This document shows, in pieces, positions 9,398 to 17,532 of a stretch of DNA of 64,000 nt. Numbering within the stretch: position 1 is the stretch's first letter; each line of letters starts with the position of its first letter. A program made the position numbers and the translations under genes. The notes under the pieces were generated by a model, which was given only the letters and a program-made list of their open reading frames with translations, ran no database searches and had not been told where the DNA came from. Origin of the DNA: an uncultured Ligilactobacillus sp. (GTDB lineage: Bacteria > Bacillota > Bacilli > Lactobacillales > Lactobacillaceae); assembly GCA_934215475.1 (NCBI GenBank), contig CAKPZY010000003.1, positions 76,345 to 140,344 on the forward strand, written 5' to 3'.

Positions 9398-9580
9398 TTA
9401 ATTACTCTTTACATTAACGACTTCTTTGTCACCATAATAACCACAGTTCGAGCAAACATGATGAGACTGTCTTAACTCACCGCAGTGTGGGCATGCTGTC
9501 ATACCAGGAACCTCCAGCTTGTAATGAGTACGACGAAGTCTCTTTTTTGCTTTAGAAGTTTTTCTCTTTGGTACTGCCAT
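9398..9580 (-). CDS. rpmF: 50S ribosomal protein L32
   Basis: Ribosomal protein of 60 residues beginning [17 protein letters not shown]. It keeps the zinc-ribbon form: CPHC at about 29-32 and CSNC at about 43-46, so it is the C+ version. The start at 9580 is set by GGAGGTG 8 bases upstream; an upstream in-frame codon would overlap that site. It follows yceD by 77 bases, the classic yceD-rpmF pair, and ends in a strong terminator. Confidence 0.98.
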   Translation of the reverse strand: MAVPKRKTSKAKKRLRRTHYKLEVPGMTACPHCGELRQSHHVCSNCGYYGDKEVVNVKSN

Positions 9581-9657
9581 TTTTACAAGCACCTCCTTCA
9601 CCTAATTTAAAAATATTCAACAAAAAGAATTGTACCCTTTAAAGGTTGAACTTGCAA

Positions 9658-10209
9658 CTACTTATCAGAGTCATCAAAAAAATGTGCCAATTTTTCCAAA
9701 CGCGGATCGACTTTTTTATCCTTACCTTTTTGTTGTTTTCTTAACTGATTTTCAGTGAGTACCTGCCAATCATGACCGACAGGTTCAGAATCGTGTTCTT
9801 TTTTCTCTGCGTCAGTTAAAACCTGCATAGGGATCTGTAACAATATATTGTCAGCAACGAGTTGGTCCAAATCAAGAATATCATGGTCTAAGACCAATAC
9901 TAGATCTTTCTTTGAGAATTCTGAAAAATCAGTTCGCGAGCTCTCAACATAATTCTCATTGATCATAAATGAAAGTTTAAGTGCAACAGGTTTTAAAGAC
10001 CGCGTCGATGGTAAAACAATAGTCGCCCGCACCTGAAGTGCACTAAATGCACTTAATTTATCAGCACCAACTACTCCTGTAACTATAACAGGAGTCAAAG
10101 AAATGATATCTGGTCTGCGTGCCTGTATACTTTTTTCTAAATGCAACGTTTCATTGACCTGAAGGGGCTCATCACCCAGCTGTTGCAGTTGTCTATACGA
10201 CCACTTCAT
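9658..10209 (-). CDS. YceD family protein (DUF177)
   Basis: A 183-residue soluble protein of the DUF177/YceD family, almost always encoded just before rpmF and linked in other organisms to 23S rRNA processing or accumulation. It begins MKWSYRQLQQL and has a beta-rich middle (ISLTPVIVTGVVGADKLSAFSALQVRATIVLPS) and the family's acidic-aromatic block DHDILDLDQLVADNILLQIPM. The C-terminal tail is charged (PRLEKLAHFFDDSDK). ATG 10209 follows GGAGGAAA. The identification rests on context and the block pattern. Confidence 0.88.
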   Translation of the reverse strand: MKWSYRQLQQLGDEPLQVNETLHLEKSIQARRPDIISLTPVIVTGVVGADKLSAFSALQVRATIVLPSTRSLKPVALKLSFMINENYVESSRTDFSEFSKKDLVLVLDHDILDLDQLVADNILLQIPMQVLTDAEKKEHDSEPVGHDWQVLTENQLRKQQKGKDKKVDPRLEKLAHFFDDSDK

Positions 10210-10287
10210 GCTATTTTCCTCCAATGCAACATCTCTGATTATACAGTGATTAAAAATCTTTGTCAACGTATTTTCCTTGACACCATC

Positions 10288-11433
10288 TTAAAAGACTAAA
10301 GGAGCGCGTTTGAGATCCTGTTCATGACCATTGAAAAGCTGATAAATTTTTCCTGCTCGATAATCAACGGCCAAGTTCCCTTTTTTATCATCTTGCGAGA
10401 TCCTTGAATAAATAGGAAAAGGACATTTTTTTTTGATATGCGATAAATGATGTTGACCATCAGTATCAAAACCTAATAGTCTGACATAAGGATGTGAATT
10501 GTAGTCAAATACTTCCTGTTCTTTGACATTCAATAAGATAGCAACAGATAATCGCGCTAAACGAGTATACGTAAAACGCTTTGTCTTGACAGCTTTGACC
10601 CACTCATCAAAAGAAAACGTCAGTGGTAAACGTTGTGTTTGATCTTTGAGCCGGTATTCCAGCCCTTCCCTCATACCGTAGATTTCCCGTAATTCATGAA
10701 CATCGCTGCTTAGGATCCGATAACGTAATAATGGCCAGAAATTTTTCCAGGATAAGAATGGACCAGTTTTTAAATCATTCAAAGTAGCTTGAGGCAAATA
10801 AGCCTCCACACTGCCGGATGCGGATAAAAAATTCTTGCGGATCGCCGATGCACTGGCAATAGTTTGACCTTTATGCAATGTCTGATCATGATAACCCGCC
10901 TCGACTCGCTGGACTGGGAAAAGCTTCAATGGTTCACCGAGACGATAATTAGCCTTTGCATAAGCCAAACCTAACAAATCATTAGGCTGATCTACAGGAT
11001 GACCTAAAGCATTTGTGACCGCTGTTTGAAAAGACTTGGCGTAAGATTCATCGTAATGGTGAAATTCCCCGTGTAATTCTACTACCTGGTGAGCAAAATC
11101 CATAAAATCGTAAGAAGCATGTTCCGCACCAAAAAATAATTTATCAGTTTTAAGAGCAGCTAACAGAGAAACTCCTCCAAACGCAAAACGATCAGCTGGC
11201 TGCACACACGCCAAGGCCGGTAATTCAACCACTAAGTCAGCCCCATTCTCTAGGGCTTCTCTTGTCCGTGTCCACTTATCCAAGCACGCCGGTTCCCCTC
11301 GTTGTAAGAAATTACCACTCATCGCGATCACTAACAGGTTATCAGGAAACATCTTCTTGATTCGCTGAACCTGGTATAAGTGCCCATTATGAAAAGGGTT
11401 ATATTCAGCAATCAGACCAACAACACCAGCCAT
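10288..11433 (-). CDS. tmcAL: tRNA(Met) cytidine acetate ligase TmcAL (YlbM)
   Basis: Enzyme that uses acetate and ATP to form N4-acetylcytidine at the wobble position of elongator tRNA-Met. The 381-residue protein has the nucleotidyltransferase-like N terminus VGLIAEYNPFHNGHLYQV (HxGH motif, about 5-22), the block MSGNFLQRGEPACLDKWTR typical of YlbM, and FFGAEH further on. ATG 11433 follows GAAGGAGAG. It sits directly upstream of yceD, as in other Firmicutes, and 97 bases after the methyltransferase gene. Confidence 0.92.
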   Translation of the reverse strand: MAGVVGLIAEYNPFHNGHLYQVQRIKKMFPDNLLVIAMSGNFLQRGEPACLDKWTRTREALENGADLVVELPALACVQPADRFAFGGVSLLAALKTDKLFFGAEHASYDFMDFAHQVVELHGEFHHYDESYAKSFQTAVTNALGHPVDQPNDLLGLAYAKANYRLGEPLKLFPVQRVEAGYHDQTLHKGQTIASASAIRKNFLSASGSVEAYLPQATLNDLKTGPFLSWKNFWPLLRYRILSSDVHELREIYGMREGLEYRLKDQTQRLPLTFSFDEWVKAVKTKRFTYTRLARLSVAILLNVKEQEVFDYNSHPYVRLLGFDTDGQHHLSHIKKKCPFPIYSRISQDDKKGNLAVDYRAGKIYQLFNGHEQDLKRAPLVF

Positions 11434-11530
11434 ACGATCTCTCCTTCATGACCAAAAAATAAAGTAAATCAACGTACCTCGAATAAATGCTTTATTCAAT
11501 GAATTTCATAACAAATACTTCTTTGACCAA

Positions 11531-12265
11531 CTATTTTTGACACCAAAAAAACCACCTGTTAGACGTGGTACTGACTGAACTCTGACCAAAGTCTGCGCTG
11601 ACTTCAATTTCGGTAAAGCCCACTTTAGTCAACAACTCTTTATATTCTTGCAGCGGATAAGTCCGCTCATAATGATATTCATTTAGGCGGAGAAAATAAT
11701 CCTTAGCCGAATCTTTGACAAAAAATGTCAGCTCATGTTCGATCGCATGCGGTTTATCAGTTGCATAACTGTGCCATAAAAAAGCCTCATTTTTATCCTG
11801 ATAATTATACATATAATCAGGAAAAAATTCGTCCATCTGATACAAACTGTGGACATCAAATAAGAAAGAACCATCCGCTTGTAAATGAGCATAAACTTCT
11901 TGGAAAACCGTTTGCACCTCATTTGCATCAGCTAAATAACACAAAGAGTCAAGAGAGCTAATTATGGTGCCGTAAGTTCCTAATCCACTCAAATCAAGCA
12001 TGTTTCCTTGATACAATGGCCAAGTATATCCCGCTGTTTGCGCTCGCTGGCTGGCCAGTGTCAACATATCTTCCGACAGATCCAGGCCTTCGACTGCAAA
12101 ACCATCACCCTTTAACTTCTCCATCAAAATGCCAGAACCGCATCCCAGATCAAGAAGTTTACCGTTGTGTTTCTTCACGCGGTGGGTAAGATAATTTTCC
12201 CAGTCAGTGTACACACTGGGGTCCATTAGATCATCATACAACTGTGCAAATGTTGTGTAGATCAT
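11531..12265 (-). CDS. Class I SAM-dependent methyltransferase (YqeM type)
   Basis: Rossmann-fold methyltransferase of 244 residues. SAM-binding motif I is LLDLGCGSGILMEKL (about 37-51), followed by the acidic loop VEGLDLSEDML and a motif II/post II region with ISSLDSLCYL. The substrate is unknown for this family. The gene starts by a 1-base TAATG overlap with the stop of rsfS, so the two are translationally coupled. Its place between rsfS and tmcAL matches YqeM in Bacillus-type operons and suggests a ribosome or tRNA role, by inference only. Confidence 0.88.
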   Translation of the reverse strand: MIYTTFAQLYDDLMDPSVYTDWENYLTHRVKKHNGKLLDLGCGSGILMEKLKGDGFAVEGLDLSEDMLTLASQRAQTAGYTWPLYQGNMLDLSGLGTYGTIISSLDSLCYLADANEVQTVFQEVYAHLQADGSFLFDVHSLYQMDEFFPDYMYNYQDKNEAFLWHSYATDKPHAIEHELTFFVKDSAKDYFLRLNEYHYERTYPLQEYKELLTKVGFTEIEVSADFGQSSVSTTSNRWFFWCQK

Positions 12266-12621
12266 TATCCTTTGACCCAGTTAGAAACATCGACTTGCGG
12301 AGCATCTGCCCATAATTTTTCCAAATTATAAAAGTGCCTCGTCTCTTTTTGAAAGACATGCACAACGACATCTCCTAAGTCTAGTAAGACCCATTTAGCG
12401 CTGTCTTTGCCCTCAACATCAGACACATCATAGCCCGCTTTTTGTACCTTTTCTTGAATTCCCTCAGCGATCGCCTTGACCTGGCGAGCTGAACCGGCCT
12501 CCATAATTACAAAATAATCAGCTAATAAACTGATCCCGCGAACATCTAGAGCAGTGACGGCCTCTGCACGTTTGTCATCTGCTGCCTCGACAACTAACCT
12601 CAATAAATCATTGCTATCCAT
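12265..12621 (-). CDS. rsfS: Ribosomal silencing factor RsfS
   Basis: Binds L14 on the 50S subunit and blocks subunit joining under nutrient limitation. 118 residues beginning MDSNDLLRLVVEAADDKRAEAVTALDVRG, with the characteristic block LADYFVIMEAGSARQVKAIAEGI and the C-terminal motif WVLLDLGDVVVHVFQKETRHFYNLEKLW. ATG 12621 lies 7 bases after AAGGAGATT. It overlaps the downstream methyltransferase start by one base and follows yqeK by 57 bases. Confidence 0.96.
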   Translation of the reverse strand: MDSNDLLRLVVEAADDKRAEAVTALDVRGISLLADYFVIMEAGSARQVKAIAEGIQEKVQKAGYDVSDVEGKDSAKWVLLDLGDVVVHVFQKETRHFYNLEKLWADAPQVDVSNWVKG

Positions 12622-12678
12622 TAATAATCTCCTTAATTTAAATGCTATTTTCAAACTGGTGCTTTTTAAATAAACTCA

Positions 12679-13275
12679 TCAATTTCCTGCGACCCATGAA
12701 TTGTAAGTCAAAATCGCATCTGGGTAAATTGTTTTGTTCGAACTCATTAAATATTCTAAAGTATGCTTGGTCTCAAATATCACAGCTGCTTTTAAATCTG
12801 CATAAGCTAGGCTGCGAGCGATCCTTGCATCGGGAAAATCACGCTGATCTTCTACAAAATCTGCCACATAAATTATTTGATCTAAGATCGTCATTTGCGG
12901 TGCTCCAACGGTATGGCGGGCAATCGCATTTAAAATTTCTTGATCTGTTATACCCAGCTCATTAGACACGATCTGGGCACCCACGGCCCCATGCCAAATG
13001 AAGTTGCCCCAGTTTAAAAGGTCTGGATCCAAGGAATATTTTTTGATAACAGACTTAAACTCACTGTCACTGCGTTCTTTTGCATAGTCATGCGTCAAGC
13101 CTGCAATACTGGCTTTTTCAAGTGAAGCTCCATTAAGCGAAGCCAGCTTTACCGCAGCTTTTTCAACACGCAATACGTGTTCAAAACGGTGTTTACTCAG
13201 ACTTTTCTTAACGGCAGCGATTAATTCTTCCCGGCTACCGTCAAAATATGTGCCTGTGTACTGAATCTCACCCAC
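12679..13275 (-). CDS. yqeK: HD-domain Ap4A hydrolase YqeK (GTG start)
   Basis: HD-superfamily protein of 198 residues; relatives symmetrically cleave diadenosine tetraphosphate to ADP. Metal ligands are visible as the histidine in KHRFEHVLRVEKAA, the HD pair in AGLTHDYAKE, and later histidines in NFIWHGAVGA and AIARHTVGAP. The GTG at 13275 is preceded by AAGAAGGA and overlaps the nadD stop by 8 bases (GTGGGTGA); a farther upstream start would lie inside nadD. The nadD-yqeK-rsfS order is conserved in Firmicutes. Confidence 0.93.
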   Translation of the reverse strand: MGEIQYTGTYFDGSREELIAAVKKSLSKHRFEHVLRVEKAAVKLASLNGASLEKASIAGLTHDYAKERSDSEFKSVIKKYSLDPDLLNWGNFIWHGAVGAQIVSNELGITDQEILNAIARHTVGAPQMTILDQIIYVADFVEDQRDFPDARIARSLAYADLKAAVIFETKHTLEYLMSSNKTIYPDAILTYNSWVAGN

Positions 13276-13903
13276 GATATAATCCTTCTTTCTTAATGTA
13301 TTCTTCAACTGCATCCGGTACCAAATATCTGATCGAACAGCCTTGCTTGACCTTGTCTCTCACCAAAGTAGAACTAATGTCAATTTTAGGAACATCGACC
13401 CACAAAATTGGGTACGGGCTTTGCGTTTTTGATCCACTGCGCCTGACACCCACAAATTTGATTATTTTTATCAACTGATCGATCTTATTCCACTTAGGCA
13501 GATATTCAACCATATCACCACCAATAATAAAATAGTAGTCAATATCCGGGTGACGGGCTTGCAATTCTTTTACCGTATCATATGTGTAACTTACGCCGCC
13601 ACGGTCAACTTCAATCGTATCAACTTCAAAATTCTGATTGTCAATGATGCCCAGCTGAACCATTTGAATGCGATCTTTGGCAGAAATAGCAGATTTGGTG
13701 TCGACATGCGGCGGAAGGTTATCCGGCAAAAAAACCACTTTATCTAAGCCCAATTGACTGCAAACTTGTTCAGCCAATATTAGATGACCGGTATGCAAAG
13801 GGTTAAACGTCCCTCCTAGCAGACCGACCCGTTTCTTTTGAGAACCAAACATAACTTCGGGCTTGACCTTAGTCCGTGGGATCTCAACTGTCCTCATTTT
13901 CAC
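13268..13903 (-). CDS. nadD: Nicotinate-nucleotide adenylyltransferase
   Basis: Makes nicotinic acid adenine dinucleotide from NaMN and ATP in NAD synthesis. The protein (about 211 residues) has a short extra N-terminal extension before the nucleotidyltransferase core GLLGGTFNPLHTGHL (HxGH), then FLPDNLPPHV, and the C-terminal ISSTLVRDKVKQG motif (ISSTxxR). GGAGG sits 8 bases before GTG 13903, which I chose; ATG 13897 is the alternative. It overlaps yqeK by 8 bases and follows yhbY closely (18 bases). Confidence 0.95.
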   Translation of the reverse strand: MKMRTVEIPRTKVKPEVMFGSQKKRVGLLGGTFNPLHTGHLILAEQVCSQLGLDKVVFLPDNLPPHVDTKSAISAKDRIQMVQLGIIDNQNFEVDTIEVDRGGVSYTYDTVKELQARHPDIDYYFIIGGDMVEYLPKWNKIDQLIKIIKFVGVRRSGSKTQSPYPILWVDVPKIDISSTLVRDKVKQGCSIRYLVPDAVEEYIKKEGLYRG

Positions 13904-13921
13904 ACTGACAACCTCCAAAAA

Positions 13922-14233
13922 CTAAATTTGTTCGACTTCAGCTGATATCTCGCGATTTTCCTTATCCGCTGATTTTTTGTACAAAACAAGCACGTGTCCT
14001 ATTTTTTGGACGACCGTGATGGCGCTATGTTTTTCGACAAATTCGCTAACTTCGTCTGTGCTGACGAGCGAATTTTGCAGAATAGTGACTTTTAATAATT
14101 CACGTTTTTCAATTGCATCATTAACGTTTTCAAGCCAATTTTCGCTCAGCCCTTCTTTTCCTATTTGAAAAAGCGGGCGTAAATTATGAGCTTTGCTTCT
14201 TAAAAATCGTTTTTGCTTCCCGCGTAATACCAT
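13922..14233 (-). CDS. yhbY: CRM-domain RNA-binding protein YhbY
   Basis: A 103-residue single CRM-domain protein associated with pre-50S particles. It begins MVLRGKQKRFLRSKAHNLRPLFQIGKEGLS, including the GxxG-type RNA-binding loop (IGKEG), and contains the expected ELLKVTILQNS strand-helix. The C-terminal tail is acidic. ATG 14233 follows TTAGGAGTG. Between yqeH and nadD, its usual place. Confidence 0.94.
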   Translation of the reverse strand: MVLRGKQKRFLRSKAHNLRPLFQIGKEGLSENWLENVNDAIEKRELLKVTILQNSLVSTDEVSEFVEKHSAITVVQKIGHVLVLYKKSADKENREISAEVEQI

Positions 14234-14281
14234 TTACTCACTCCTAATTTGATTAAATGTTTCATAGATATATATTTTCTG

Positions 14282-15412
14282 TTAAACCATAGCTTTTCGG
14301 ATCAGGACTCCGACACCTTTTGGAGCATGACCTGCCACCACGGAACCACTTTTAACTGTGACCCAGCCTAAACCTTCAAAAACAATATCACTTTTTTCTT
14401 TCACTTTAAATTCAAAACGTTCTAACGGTGGAAAAGCAGCTAATTCACCACTTGTCGGCGGCTGCAACAGCTCTCCTTGGTGACGGGCAAAAAAATCAGC
14501 TGCATTGGACAACTTCGTGCGATGGATCTGCAAATTATTTTCCATATACACCACAACTCCATTACGAACAGCCGGACCAGAAATAAAATCAAAGCGTGCC
14601 AGTCCACCAAAAAAAAGCGTCTGACCTCCTGCTAACTGATACACCTTCGGACGGATCTCTTTTTGCGGTGTTGCCAAGCGTAATTCCTTCGCCGACATAT
14701 AATGCGCCATTTGATCTTTATGAATGATCCCGGGGGTGTCCACTAATATGTGGCCATCATCCAAAGGAATCTCGATCTTATCTAAGGTTGTTCCCGGAAA
14801 ACGTGAGGTAGTGATCAAATCTTTCATCCCTGTTGTCTGGTTGATGATTTGATTGATCAATGTTGATTTGCCAACATTGGTCACACCAACAACATACACA
14901 TCCCGTCCCTGACGATATCTTTCAATTGCGGCAAGTAATTCATCGATTGCATGCCGTTTGGTGGCACTAGTCAAGACAACATCAACTGGTCTGATACCTG
15001 CTCCATTTGCTCGTTGCCGGACCCAATCTTTAAGTTTAGTTCGTTTGACGGAGCGCGGAAGTAAATCTTCTTTATTACCGACCATTAAAACAGAATTATT
15101 TCCTACAAAACGGTGTATACCAGGGATCAATGAGCCGTTAAAATCAAAAACATCGATTACATTCACTATCAGTGCATCAGCATTGCCGATCTGATTTAAC
15201 AATGCCAAAAAATCATCGTCTGTCAGTGATACATCACTGACTTCGTTATAATGCCGCAAACGAAAACAACGTTGACAATATAATTCGTTATTTTCCAAAC
15301 CCTTTTTAATTGCTGAGTCTGGAGTGTAGCCTGGCTTCTTAGGATCCGTTGATTGGATCCGTGCACCACAGCCAATGCAATATAATTCTTCGTTATTTTC
15401 ATTTTTGCTCAT
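14282..15412 (-). CDS. yqeH: Ribosome biogenesis GTPase YqeH
   Basis: Circularly permuted GTPase needed for 30S assembly, 376 residues. It starts with a zinc finger (CIGCG at 12-16 and CQRC about 30 residues later). The G motifs come in permuted order: NKEDLLP (G4) and VLTSATKRHAIDEL (G5) before GVTNVGKSTLINQI (G1) and DTPGI (G3). The C-terminal domain carries beta-rich RNA-binding strands (KEKSDIVFEGLGWVTVKS). The ATG at 15412 overlaps the end of yqeG by 14 bases, indicating coupling. Confidence 0.96.
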   Translation of the reverse strand: MSKNENNEELYCIGCGARIQSTDPKKPGYTPDSAIKKGLENNELYCQRCFRLRHYNEVSDVSLTDDDFLALLNQIGNADALIVNVIDVFDFNGSLIPGIHRFVGNNSVLMVGNKEDLLPRSVKRTKLKDWVRQRANGAGIRPVDVVLTSATKRHAIDELLAAIERYRQGRDVYVVGVTNVGKSTLINQIINQTTGMKDLITTSRFPGTTLDKIEIPLDDGHILVDTPGIIHKDQMAHYMSAKELRLATPQKEIRPKVYQLAGGQTLFFGGLARFDFISGPAVRNGVVVYMENNLQIHRTKLSNAADFFARHQGELLQPPTSGELAAFPPLERFEFKVKEKSDIVFEGLGWVTVKSGSVVAGHAPKGVGVLIRKAMV

Positions 15413-15938
15413 TGAGTGAATGCCCCCATGTTTTCTTCAAGTATCCTTTTCTTAGCAATTTATTTTTTACAATACGTTCTGTCCGCCGGTTAAACTTAGT
15501 GATCCAAGCATCGGTCTCCACAAGCGGCTTTACCAAAATACTCCGGACATGTGCATTGTTAGCCGCTAAGATGTCGGTTAAAAGCTGATCGCCAACTACG
15601 ACCACCTCAGATGAATTGACCTGGTATCGCTTCTTGGCCTGATTGATCCCATGATTGAGCGGCTTCAAGGCCCTGGAAACAAAAGGCAGTTTTAACTGGC
15701 GTAAGGCTCGCGCCGCCCTTTTGGCACTATTATTGGTCACCACGACGACCGGGAGACCTGCCTCATTCATAGTCGCCAGCCAATCGCGTAATTGCGGAGT
15801 TCCATTGGGGTTGTTCCAGGCGATCAAAGTATTATCTAAATCAGTTAAAATCAAGCGAATATTTTTCTCCTGCGCTTCTTTTGGAGTTAAATCATAAATT
15901 GATTCCAGCATCCACGTTGGTCTAAATTCAGCAAGCAT
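15399..15938 (-). CDS. yqeG: HAD-superfamily phosphatase YqeG
   Basis: HAD phosphatase (family IIIA) of 179 residues, the first gene of the yqeG-yqeH-yhbY-nadD-yqeK-rsfS operon. Motif I is ILTDLDNTLIAWN (nucleophile Asp, about 30-42), motif II is VVVVTNNS, and motifs III/IV are the Lys region before VVVVGDQLLTDILAAN. The physiological substrate is not settled for the family. The start is ATG 15938 (MLAEFRP), with TGGGAGAA 7 bases upstream. Confidence 0.93.
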   Translation of the reverse strand: MLAEFRPTWMLESIYDLTPKEAQEKNIRLILTDLDNTLIAWNNPNGTPQLRDWLATMNEAGLPVVVVTNNSAKRAARALRQLKLPFVSRALKPLNHGINQAKKRYQVNSSEVVVVGDQLLTDILAANNAHVRSILVKPLVETDAWITKFNRRTERIVKNKLLRKGYLKKTWGHSLNEQK

Positions 15939-16055
15939 GTACAAGTTCTCCCATTCTAAACAATATCTCAATTATAATAGATTTCCTGGATTTTTAGCAA
16001 AAATACGCCATAGCCAGGTAAAATCAGCGGTGCATGTTTGAGCGCCAAATTATGT

Positions 16056-16092
16056 AAAAAGAGCTGAAGCAAAACAAACGTTTTGTCCCAGC
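16056..16092 (-). terminator. Terminator of the infC-rpmI-rplT operon
   Basis: On the minus strand GCTGGGACAAAAC pairs with GTTTTGCTTCAGC (an inner mismatch of three bases), followed by TCTTTTT. It lies 19 bases after the rplT stop. Confidence 0.85.
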
Positions 16093-16110
16093 CCACGTTA
16101 TCTAAAAAGT

Positions 16111-16470
16111 TTATTTTGCCAAAGCCTTTTTAGCTTCGGAAACGACAGCAGTGAAAGCTGCAGCGTCGTTAATAGCCAAATCAGCGAGCATCTTACGGTT
16201 AACATCTATTTCTGCCAACTTCAAACCATGCATTAATTTGCTGTAACTAATTTCATTGGTCCGAGCTGCCGCATTGATCCGAGCGATCCATAATTTGCGG
16301 AAGTTTGATTTGTTTTTCCGACGATCACGAAAAGCATATTGCTGGCCCTTCATAACTTGTTGTTTAGCTACTTTAAACTGGGTATGTTTTGAACCACGAT
16401 AACCCTTAGCTAGTTTTAACATTTTTTTCCGACGCTGACGTGTAACAGTGCCGCCTTTAACACGTGACAT
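16111..16470 (-). CDS. rplT: 50S ribosomal protein L20
   Basis: L20 binds early to 23S rRNA and also represses its own operon in Firmicutes through the leader mRNA. 119 residues, beginning [27 protein letters not shown], very basic, with the conserved [12 protein letters not shown] block. Full length. The third gene of infC-rpmI-rplT, with AAGGAGGAA before the start. Confidence 0.98.
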   Translation of the reverse strand: MSRVKGGTVTRQRRKKMLKLAKGYRGSKHTQFKVAKQQVMKGQQYAFRDRRKNKSNFRKLWIARINAAARTNEISYSKLMHGLKLAEIDVNRKMLADLAINDAAAFTAVVSEAKKALAK

Positions 16471-16590
16471 GTAAATTCCTCCTTAATTATCATCCAAGTT
16501 TTTACTTGGATCATTCCCCAAGCTTGGGGCAAATAATGTTGTCTTGCTTAAACCAATAAGTTTAGGCTTGTTCCAACCATCAACAAACTC

Positions 16591-16791
16591 TTATTTCATT
16601 TGAGAAATCATTTGCTTGATGCGTTTCATATCGGTTGAATCCACCAAACCTGGCTTAGCCAATTGGCGACGTTGTTTCTTGGTCTTGCCGTGAAAACGAT
16701 GGGATGTATAAGCATGCGAACGCTTCAAACCACCATTCGCTGTTTTCTTAAAGCGCTTTGTAGATGCGCGATGTGTTTTTTGTTTTGGCAT
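16591..16791 (-). CDS. rpmI: 50S ribosomal protein L35
   Basis: 66-residue basic ribosomal protein, beginning [20 protein letters not shown], with the conserved [21 protein letters not shown]. The middle gene of the infC operon, 28 bases after infC; a good AGGAGGAAA precedes the start. The 120 bases to rplT contain a short AAGCTTGGGG-type dyad at about 16512-16530 but no clear terminator. Confidence 0.98.
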   Translation of the reverse strand: MPKQKTHRASTKRFKKTANGGLKRSHAYTSHRFHGKTKKQRRQLAKPGLVDSTDMKRIKQMISQMK

Positions 16792-16819
16792 AATACATTT
16801 TCCTCCTAAAATTCTCAGC

Positions 16820-17338
16820 CTATTTATCGGCTAATGGCGCAAGCATCAAAAACATGCTGCGACCATCCATTTTTGGTTTTGTTTCAACGGAAGCAACGTC
16901 CTCAGTCTCCGTTGCAAAATTGTTCAAGACATCACGACCGATATCCTTATGAGTGATTGCACGTCCCCTAAAGCGAATTGAAACCTTCACTTTGTCGCCT
17001 TTATTTAAAAACTTGCGGGCGTGATTGACTTTAGTCTTAAAGTCGTTCGTGTCGATCGTTGGACTTAAACGAACTTCCTTAACATTAATGACTCTTTGCT
17101 TTTTACGAGCTTCACGTTGTTTTTTTTGCAATTCGAAACGATATTTGCCATAATCCATGATCCTGGCAACCGGTGGTTTGGCCTTCGGTGCAACAAGAAC
17201 TAAATCCAGATTTGCTTGTTGGGCTAATACCAAAGCATCTCTCTTAGACTTAACTCCCAGTTGGCTGCCATCATTGCTGATCAAACGTACTTCGCGCGCA
17301 CGGATACCGTCATTTACTATCTTGTCTACTGCTATGAT
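16820..17338 (-). CDS. infC: Translation initiation factor IF-3 (AUC start)
   Basis: IF-3 binds the 30S subunit, controls initiator tRNA selection and discriminates against rare start codons, including its own. A start at the first standard codon would give 154 residues and lose the conserved N terminus. Reading upstream in frame gives [18 protein letters not shown] before SNDGSQLG, so the real start is ATC at 17338 (or ATA at 17335), with GGAGGTG 4 bases upstream, giving about 172 residues, the normal size. Other motifs: [17 protein letters not shown] linker and [15 protein letters not shown] in the C-terminal domain. The rare start is the known autoregulatory device of infC. Confidence 0.95.
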   Translation of the reverse strand: MIAVDKIVNDGIRAREVRLISNDGSQLGVKSKRDALVLAQQANLDLVLVAPKAKPPVARIMDYGKYRFELQKKQREARKKQRVINVKEVRLSPTIDTNDFKTKVNHARKFLNKGDKVKVSIRFRGRAITHKDIGRDVLNNFATETEDVASVETKPKMDGRSMFLMLAPLADK

Positions 17339-17497
17339 GTTTCACCTCCAAAAAAATTCAGAAGAGTAAGCAGAAAAAAAGTGGGTGTGATCACACACCC
17401 ACTAATCTTCACTTTTAAATGTGAAGTTATTTCGTAATTTCTGCCCGGGGATTTATATCCTCTAGGCGAGAAGCGGGTGCTTCTGCTTTTTCTCAAC
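17339..17497 (-). promoter_or_regulatory. infC-rpmI-rplT leader RNA with terminator/attenuator (L20-leader type)
   Basis: About 159 bases of 5' leader. Features on the minus strand: a GAAGC...GCTTC hairpin (17469-17485 region), a CCCCGGG stretch, a CTTCAC/GTGAAG hairpin, and a perfect 9-bp terminator stem GTGGGTGTG/CACACCCAC (17381-17402) followed by seven T, 36 bases before the AUC codon. A terminator between promoter and gene implies attenuation. In Firmicutes this position is used by L20 autoregulation; the exact L20-binding fold was not checked. Confidence 0.8.
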
Positions 17498-17503
17498 TAC
17501 AAC

Positions 17504-17532
17504 ATAATACCAAGACTGGAGTCAGTTGTCAA
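17504..17532 (-). promoter_or_regulatory. Strong promoter of the infC operon
   Basis: TTGACA (17532-17527), a 17-base spacer and TATTAT (17509-17504) on the minus strand. The -35 box touches the thrS stop codon (17533). Confidence 0.85.
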
